The position numbers and the translations under genes are program-made. The notes under the pieces were generated by a model that worked only from the letters and a program-made list of their open reading frames with translations, made no database searches and was not told the origin of the DNA. This document shows positions 60,077-64,000 of a DNA stretch of 64,000 nt, piece by piece. Source of the DNA: Treponema sp. (GTDB lineage: Bacteria > Spirochaetota > Spirochaetia > Treponematales > Treponemataceae); NCBI GenBank assembly GCA_017464425.1, contig JAFUDX010000032.1, positions 124,001 to 188,000 of the forward strand, given 5' to 3'. Position 1 is the first letter of the stretch; the number at the start of each line of letters is the position of its first letter.

Positions 60077-61583
60077 TTAATTCGTTCCGCTGTTTTTTCC
60101 CGTTATTGTCGGCGTAATCGTCACATTGCTTCCGGGCATTGTAAATTCATAACACTTGTAGTAACTTTCCATATACGAACTCGCTTCGGCTGGCTCGAAC
60201 GAAACAGTCTGTCCACTTGAATCAGCTATCGCCAGCGATTCACAACGAGTGGTATTGACGAATATTTGCACGGTGTTGCCAGGACGGAATTTTTCAAGAT
60301 TGCTGTTGATTTTTATATAGTATATTTTCTGATTCTCAGCAATATTTATCGAGCTAAAATCAAAAGTAATATCATACAGCGTGATTTCTTTGAAAGTGGC
60401 ACTAACATTCGCATTGCTATCCGGCATGATGAAAATACAAGAATAACTATGACCTGAAGATGAATCTATATAATTTTCGTTAGTTGTTGCGATTTTTTTC
60501 CCATTGCCATCAGTAATTGAAAGTTCATCAATTCCGACCGTTTCATTTGCGAATTTAATTTGAAGCAAAATCCTTGTACCCGCCTTTACCTTCGTTATAT
60601 CTTTATCAGGCTCACCAAACACAGAAGCCGTTATAGAGATAGCCTTTGTGTTGTCATAGTCGCTAGGAACGATAACAGGATGAAAACCAACCCGCTTGCA
60701 AGTGACTTTTATGGTAATTGAAGAGTCCGGCATCCTAAAATCATAGCATGAAGTTCTAGTATTGAAGATGCGCTCAGGCTCTCCCAATTCAAGTTCAGAG
60801 TTGTCAGAATCTTTGGTTACGGTAACTGTATCAATTTCATATCCGACCTCTGCCGTATCTTCAGGCGGTGTGACTTTGAGCGTAAGACTATCACCACGCG
60901 TCGCAGTCGTGACTGTTTCAAGATAATATCCTATTTGCACGGTGCAGCCATCAGAATCAGATACATTTATCGCATATTTTTTAGAGGATTCCGAAATCGT
61001 GACGGCAGGAATCGTGACCTCAAAAGATTTGTCGGCATTGACTTCAAATTTGAAAGTATTTTTTGAATCCGCCACGACTGTAACAAGAGAACCGTTATCC
61101 AAGGCTTTTTCGACCGTCAGTTCAAGAGCAAGCCCTTCCGTCGATGATTCAGAAACGACGGTTGAAAAAGCCAAAATATCGCCTTTGTAACTTCCTCCGT
61201 ATTTATGAACATTTTTTTCATAAAATTCCCAAGTTCCGCTTTTTGAGGTGTTAACCGTGGCGGCTCGAGAAACGAGACTCGCGTTGATAGAAGGAATTTC
61301 CGTAAACTCGTAATAAGTTCCGCTTTCCGCCGTGCTGACTTTCACAGTATTCTGACCAAGCAGATTTGTGCTCGCATTCACACTACTTGAGGATAAAGTT
61401 CCAGAACTTGCAAGCGATTGTGTTTGAGAGTCTGATTTTTGAATTTCACTTTTTCCTTCATTTTCGTCATCTCCGTTTGAGCAAGCGGCGAAAGAAAAGA
61501 GCAATGCAGACGAAATCAGTGCAAATAGAATTGATTTAGGGGAATATTGTACCCCCCCCCCGTATAACAAGATTCTTTTTCAT
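60077..61583 (-). CDS. Phase-variable lipoprotein A, poly-G tract out of frame (OFF)
   Basis: About 500 residues when in frame. From ATG 61583 (AGGAG Shine-Dalgarno) the frame reads MKKNLVIR into a run of 10 G and then meets a stop. With 9 or 12 G it would continue as a lipoprotein signal peptide (lipobox FSFAAC). The mature part is full of beta-rich modules ending in FTMP/F(I/R)MP(D/G)S-x-(V/I)T(I/V), as in the DGR target. The long open frame starting at a TTG (61570) lacks a proper signal peptide start. Paralogue of the next gene. Confidence 0.85.
61552..61561 (-). repeat. Poly-G tract, 10 G, in the signal-peptide codons
   Basis: Ten consecutive C on the plus strand, 22 nt into the lipoprotein A coding sequence. 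Ten G put the downstream frame out by one; the paralogous tract has nine G and is in frame. Confidence 0.95.
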
Positions 61584-61633
61584 ATTTTCTCCTGTGGGAT
61601 TTTAGCAAGGCGAGATGATTCAAAATCGATTAC

Positions 61634-61661
61634 AGTATAACACAAGAATGAGATAAATCAA
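61634..61661 (-). promoter_or_regulatory. Promoter of lipoprotein A
   Basis: On the minus strand TTGATT, 16-bp spacer, TATACT, with a leader of about 45-50 nt shared with lipoprotein B (GAATCATCTCG...CCCACAGGAG). Confidence 0.75.
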
Positions 61662-61734
61662 GGTTAAATCAATATCTTCAGAAACTTCCGCACAGAAAAA
61701 CACTATGCGGAATCTGTTTTATAGTTAAATAGCG

Positions 61735-63267
61735 TTATTCACTTTTCAAATTCGGCGTAATCGTTACATTGCTTTCGGGCATTGTGAATACAAAGCAAGT
61801 TTCGTAATAAGCAGGCATACTAGAAGGCTTTTCTGTCGTTTTTTTATATTCAACTGCGTTTCCGTTTGAATCTGTTATCGTCAAAGAGCCGTATTTTGAA
61901 CTGACGAAAACTCTGACAGTGTAACCAGGCCGGAATTTCGAGAGCGTTTCATAAAGCGCATCATTGAGTTGTATGTCAGCGGTGTTAGTATCAGTCAGAC
62001 TGATTTCATACAATGTCACAGGCTCGTCTTTAAAAGTCGCGCTTACTGTGACATCATTGTCAGGCATTATAAAGTAGAAGTAATAGAAACAACCATTATT
62101 GTCAGTGTCACCATATTCATCATCAAATATTTCTACTTGACTTTCACCGCCAGTTCCAGCAGTTATTAAGATTTTATCGACCGCGACAGTCTGAGCCGCA
62201 AGTTTTAAGGCAACATGGATTTTTTCGCCCGCTTTTAGGGTGGTCATTTTCGCAAATCTGTCGTCAGGTGCGCTTCCCGTAAATGAGATTGCCTTGCTTG
62301 AATCAAGTTCAGCAAAAGTAACCGTGCGGAACGGAACTTCTTTGTATGTCAACTTGATAGTAATAGAGTCGTTTGGCATTGTGAAAGCATAATATGTGGT
62401 GTTTTCTTGAGAACCAATAGGATTTCCGAGCGGCACGAGCGTTTTATCAGAATTTTTTGTTATCGTCAATGTATCAATAGCGTGGCCGACTGTGTCCTCA
62501 TCAATAGGTATCGTAACTTGAAGTTTAAGTTCCTCGCCCCCATTCGCTCGTTTCGTTCTACTATACAAGGTTTCCATATTAAACAACTGAACATAACAGT
62601 CTTCTTGGGCATCGATAGTGATGTCATAATAATTTTCATCGGGGATTACAATATTTGGAATTTCAGGTTCGGTTTCGGAAAAAGCAGGAATTTCCGCTTC
62701 AAAAACGAAAGTCCCTTCTCCACCAGTATGCTTGACCTCAAAATCAAAAGATTTTTTGTCGTTTTCTTCCAGTTCAATAGCATTTCCCGAAGAATCTAAA
62801 ACCTCTGTTACCGTCAGTTCAAGTTTCAAACCTTCCGAAGAAGAATCAGATTTAAGAATTTCAGTAAATTCAGAAATATCACCTTTGTATGTGCCCGAAT
62901 ATTTTGGATTTGTGCTGTTTCCCTCGAAGAATTTCCAAGTTCCGCCTTTTGATTCATCAACGGTGAGCGCACGGGAAGAAATATTTGCGTTCAGATTTGA
63001 ATTTGATTTCGTGAATTCATAATGAGAGCCAGAAGAATCAGCAGTAACGGAAACAACGCCAGTTGCAGAAATAATAACGCTCTCAGAAGTGATTTTGCCA
63101 GTCGTAACCGTACCGCTCTTTTGTCCAGCAACGGAATTTTCCTCGGTTTTGTCATCTCCGTTTGAGCAAGCGGCAAAAGAAAAGAGCATTGACACCGAAA
63201 TCAGGGTAAAGAAGAGTGATTTTAGGGAATAGTATACCCCCCCCCGTACAATAAAATTCTTTTTCAT
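61735..63267 (-). CDS. Phase-variable lipoprotein B, poly-G tract in frame (ON)
   Basis: 510 residues. It starts MKKNFIVRGGVYYS, the Arg-Gly-Gly being encoded by the 9-G tract, and continues into a signal peptide with lipobox FSFAAC (Cys near residue 34) and SNGDD after it. The mature part has beta-rich modules ending in FTMPNDSITIKL, FIMPDNDVTVSATF and FTMPESNVTITP. It shares its promoter, leader and architecture with lipoprotein A downstream, from which it arose by duplication. It is probably surface-exposed. No ligand can be inferred. Confidence 0.9.
   Translation of the reverse strand: MKKNFIVRGGVYYSLKSLFFTLISVSMLFSFAACSNGDDKTEENSVAGQKSGTVTTGKITSESVIISATGVVSVTADSSGSHYEFTKSNSNLNANISSRALTVDESKGGTWKFFEGNSTNPKYSGTYKGDISEFTEILKSDSSSEGLKLELTVTEVLDSSGNAIELEENDKKSFDFEVKHTGGEGTFVFEAEIPAFSETEPEIPNIVIPDENYYDITIDAQEDCYVQLFNMETLYSRTKRANGGEELKLQVTIPIDEDTVGHAIDTLTITKNSDKTLVPLGNPIGSQENTTYYAFTMPNDSITIKLTYKEVPFRTVTFAELDSSKAISFTGSAPDDRFAKMTTLKAGEKIHVALKLAAQTVAVDKILITAGTGGESQVEIFDDEYGDTDNNGCFYYFYFIMPDNDVTVSATFKDEPVTLYEISLTDTNTADIQLNDALYETLSKFRPGYTVRVFVSSKYGSLTITDSNGNAVEYKKTTEKPSSMPAYYETCFVFTMPESNVTITPNLKSE
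63237..63245 (-). repeat. Poly-G tract, 9 G, in the signal-peptide codons
   Basis: Nine consecutive C on the plus strand, 22 nt into lipoprotein B. It is in frame with the downstream signal peptide. Confidence 0.95.
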
Positions 63268-63318
63268 ATTTTTCTCCTGTGGGATTTTAGTAAGACGAGA
63301 TGATTCAAATTCTCTTTA

Positions 63319-63346
63319 ATTATATCCTGAAAAGCAGATAAATCAA
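63319..63346 (-). promoter_or_regulatory. Promoter of lipoprotein B
   Basis: On the minus strand TTGATT, 16-bp spacer, TATAAT, same arrangement as for lipoprotein A; an AGGAG Shine-Dalgarno follows before ATG 63267. Confidence 0.8.
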
Positions 63347-63419
63347 GGAAAATTTCAATTATGCTTACGAATATCGCTAATCAGGCATTTTTCGTACTGC
63401 CGTGCAGACATACCGTCTC

Positions 63420-63557
63420 AGCTCCAGTCATGCCCTTTTTGGTGGGAACGCGGTCGTATTTTGCGAAGCGAGACTTTACCGCCGAACTTGCCCACAAACT
63501 CAAAAGCAGAGCCGGCAGGGCAAAAATCATGTAGGTGTAATCAATTCTGTAATACAT
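63420..63557 (-). pseudogene. Truncated duplicate of the YugP-type peptidase gene (5' end)
   Basis: The first 46 codons (MYYRIDYTYMIFALPALLLS...DRVPTKKGMTGAE) match the N-terminus of the gene at 59204-59935 with a few substitutions; the frame then runs into unrelated sequence and stops at 63381. No zinc motif. It lies in the same orientation as the intact gene. Confidence 0.88.
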
Positions 63558-63668
63558 GAAGAAATTGTAGCACGGAAACTGAAAATTGAAAACGGGGAAG
63601 CGAAAAGCGGCGCAAACAGATTGTGAAAAATTCCGCACATAAAAATCAAAATGTACTAGAATCGCCGT

Positions 63669-63947
63669 ATGCAAAAAATCTTCGTTTGGCTCAAAAATCT
63701 TTTCAAAAAAGACATTATGCTTTCCGTTTCGCTCTTGGCGGCACTCGTTTCGCTTTTTATCACGCCACCGTCACGGGAACTTTTGCACGACATCAATTGG
63801 CGCACGCTCGCCACGCTTTTTATGCTGCTTTCGGTTTTGGAAGGTTTTAAAAGCGAGCAGATTTTTGACCCGATTTTGCGCAGGGCAGAAAGTGCGTCAG
63901 TGACTTGGTCGGGAGTGATTTGGGATGCTTCACTTCGTTCAGCATGA
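63669..63947 (+). pseudogene. 5' fragment of an anion transporter-like (SLC13/CitT-type) gene
   Basis: 92 codons. Two hydrophobic stretches (DIMLSVSLLAALVSLFITPP and WRTLATLFMLLSVLEGF) match the N-terminus of DASS/SLC13-type permeases, but coding similarity ends near residue 75 and the frame closes in REP-like DNA. It has TAGAAT exactly 6 nt before the ATG. The remainder of the gene might continue beyond the window after an insertion. Confidence 0.55.
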
Positions 63948-64000
63948 CGGGTGGTGTCATCCTGATGAATCCCGAAATCTCCCGTGAGAGGCGCGAGTTT
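63925..64000. repeat. REP-like intergenic sequence interrupting the transporter gene
   Basis: TTCACTTCGTTCAGCATGAC followed by inverted TGTCATCCTGA and a GGGA-rich segment. Similar 'TCGCTCAGAATGACA' text is found near 38490 and 6640. Confidence 0.45.

Overview
The window looks like a chromosomal segment of a Treponema-like spirochaete. The support is a DUF4954 beta-helix protein, paired M16 peptidases, a Gld-type ABC operon with a DUF4340 partner, an rpsU / PilZ / TPR neighbourhood, lipoproteins ending in short FAAC-type lipoboxes, and a TvpA-like diversity-generating retroelement. Base composition is moderate and most reading frames are intact. Assignments come from reading motifs in the sequence; no database search was run.

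Layout. 1-10 kb holds a partial cytidylate-kinase-like gene, a polytopic membrane protein, an active/inactive M16 peptidase pair, leuA behind a leucine attenuator (leader peptide plus terminator), a DUF4954 protein and rmuC. 10-19 kb holds tRNA-Arg(CCU) and a scattered fatty-acid cluster (fabD, fabG, fabF, fabZ), interrupted by an AAA/DUF4143-type ATPase, a REC-GGDEF-EAL phosphodiesterase and a small nuclease-like orphan. 19-30 kb holds the Gld-like ABC exporter operon, a HAD phosphatase, a YgjP-type peptidase, a DUF1232 protein, a second AAA ATPase preceded by five 34-bp tandem repeats, a TPR lipoprotein and a VWA protein. 30-35 kb holds rpsU, a PilZ protein, a TPR protein and a DAHP synthase/prephenate dehydratase fusion. 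35-48 kb is a lipid/polyketide-like region: a CrtI-like oxidoreductase, a PlsC-LRAT fusion, a TetR regulator, then an operon of ACP, fused KS plus chain-length-factor-like KS, ketoreductase, dehydratase and flavoprotein. An MBL hydrolase, thrC, a DUF3943 protein and another fabF follow. 48-53 kb holds a decayed chemotaxis receptor, guanine deaminase, a solute-binding lipoprotein and an O-acetylhomoserine sulfhydrylase.

53-64 kb is the accessory region. It carries a complete diversity-generating retroelement: avd, template repeat, reverse transcriptase, and a surface lipoprotein whose C-terminal variable repeat differs from the template only at adenines, apart from one missing codon. A DNA methyltransferase gene abuts avd. 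Next come a VapBC-type toxin-antitoxin pair, a YugP-type peptidase, and two paralogous lipoproteins whose signal peptides contain a poly-G tract. One tract has 9 G (in frame) and the other 10 G (out of frame), which reads as phase variation. A truncated copy of the yugP 5' end beyond them forms a direct repeat.

Several patterns run across the window. Seven starts have a TATAAT-like hexamer exactly 6 nt upstream and no Shine-Dalgarno, implying leaderless mRNAs. Families of short intergenic repeats sit against start and stop codons. Both DUF4143-type ATPases have their own repeats directly upstream.
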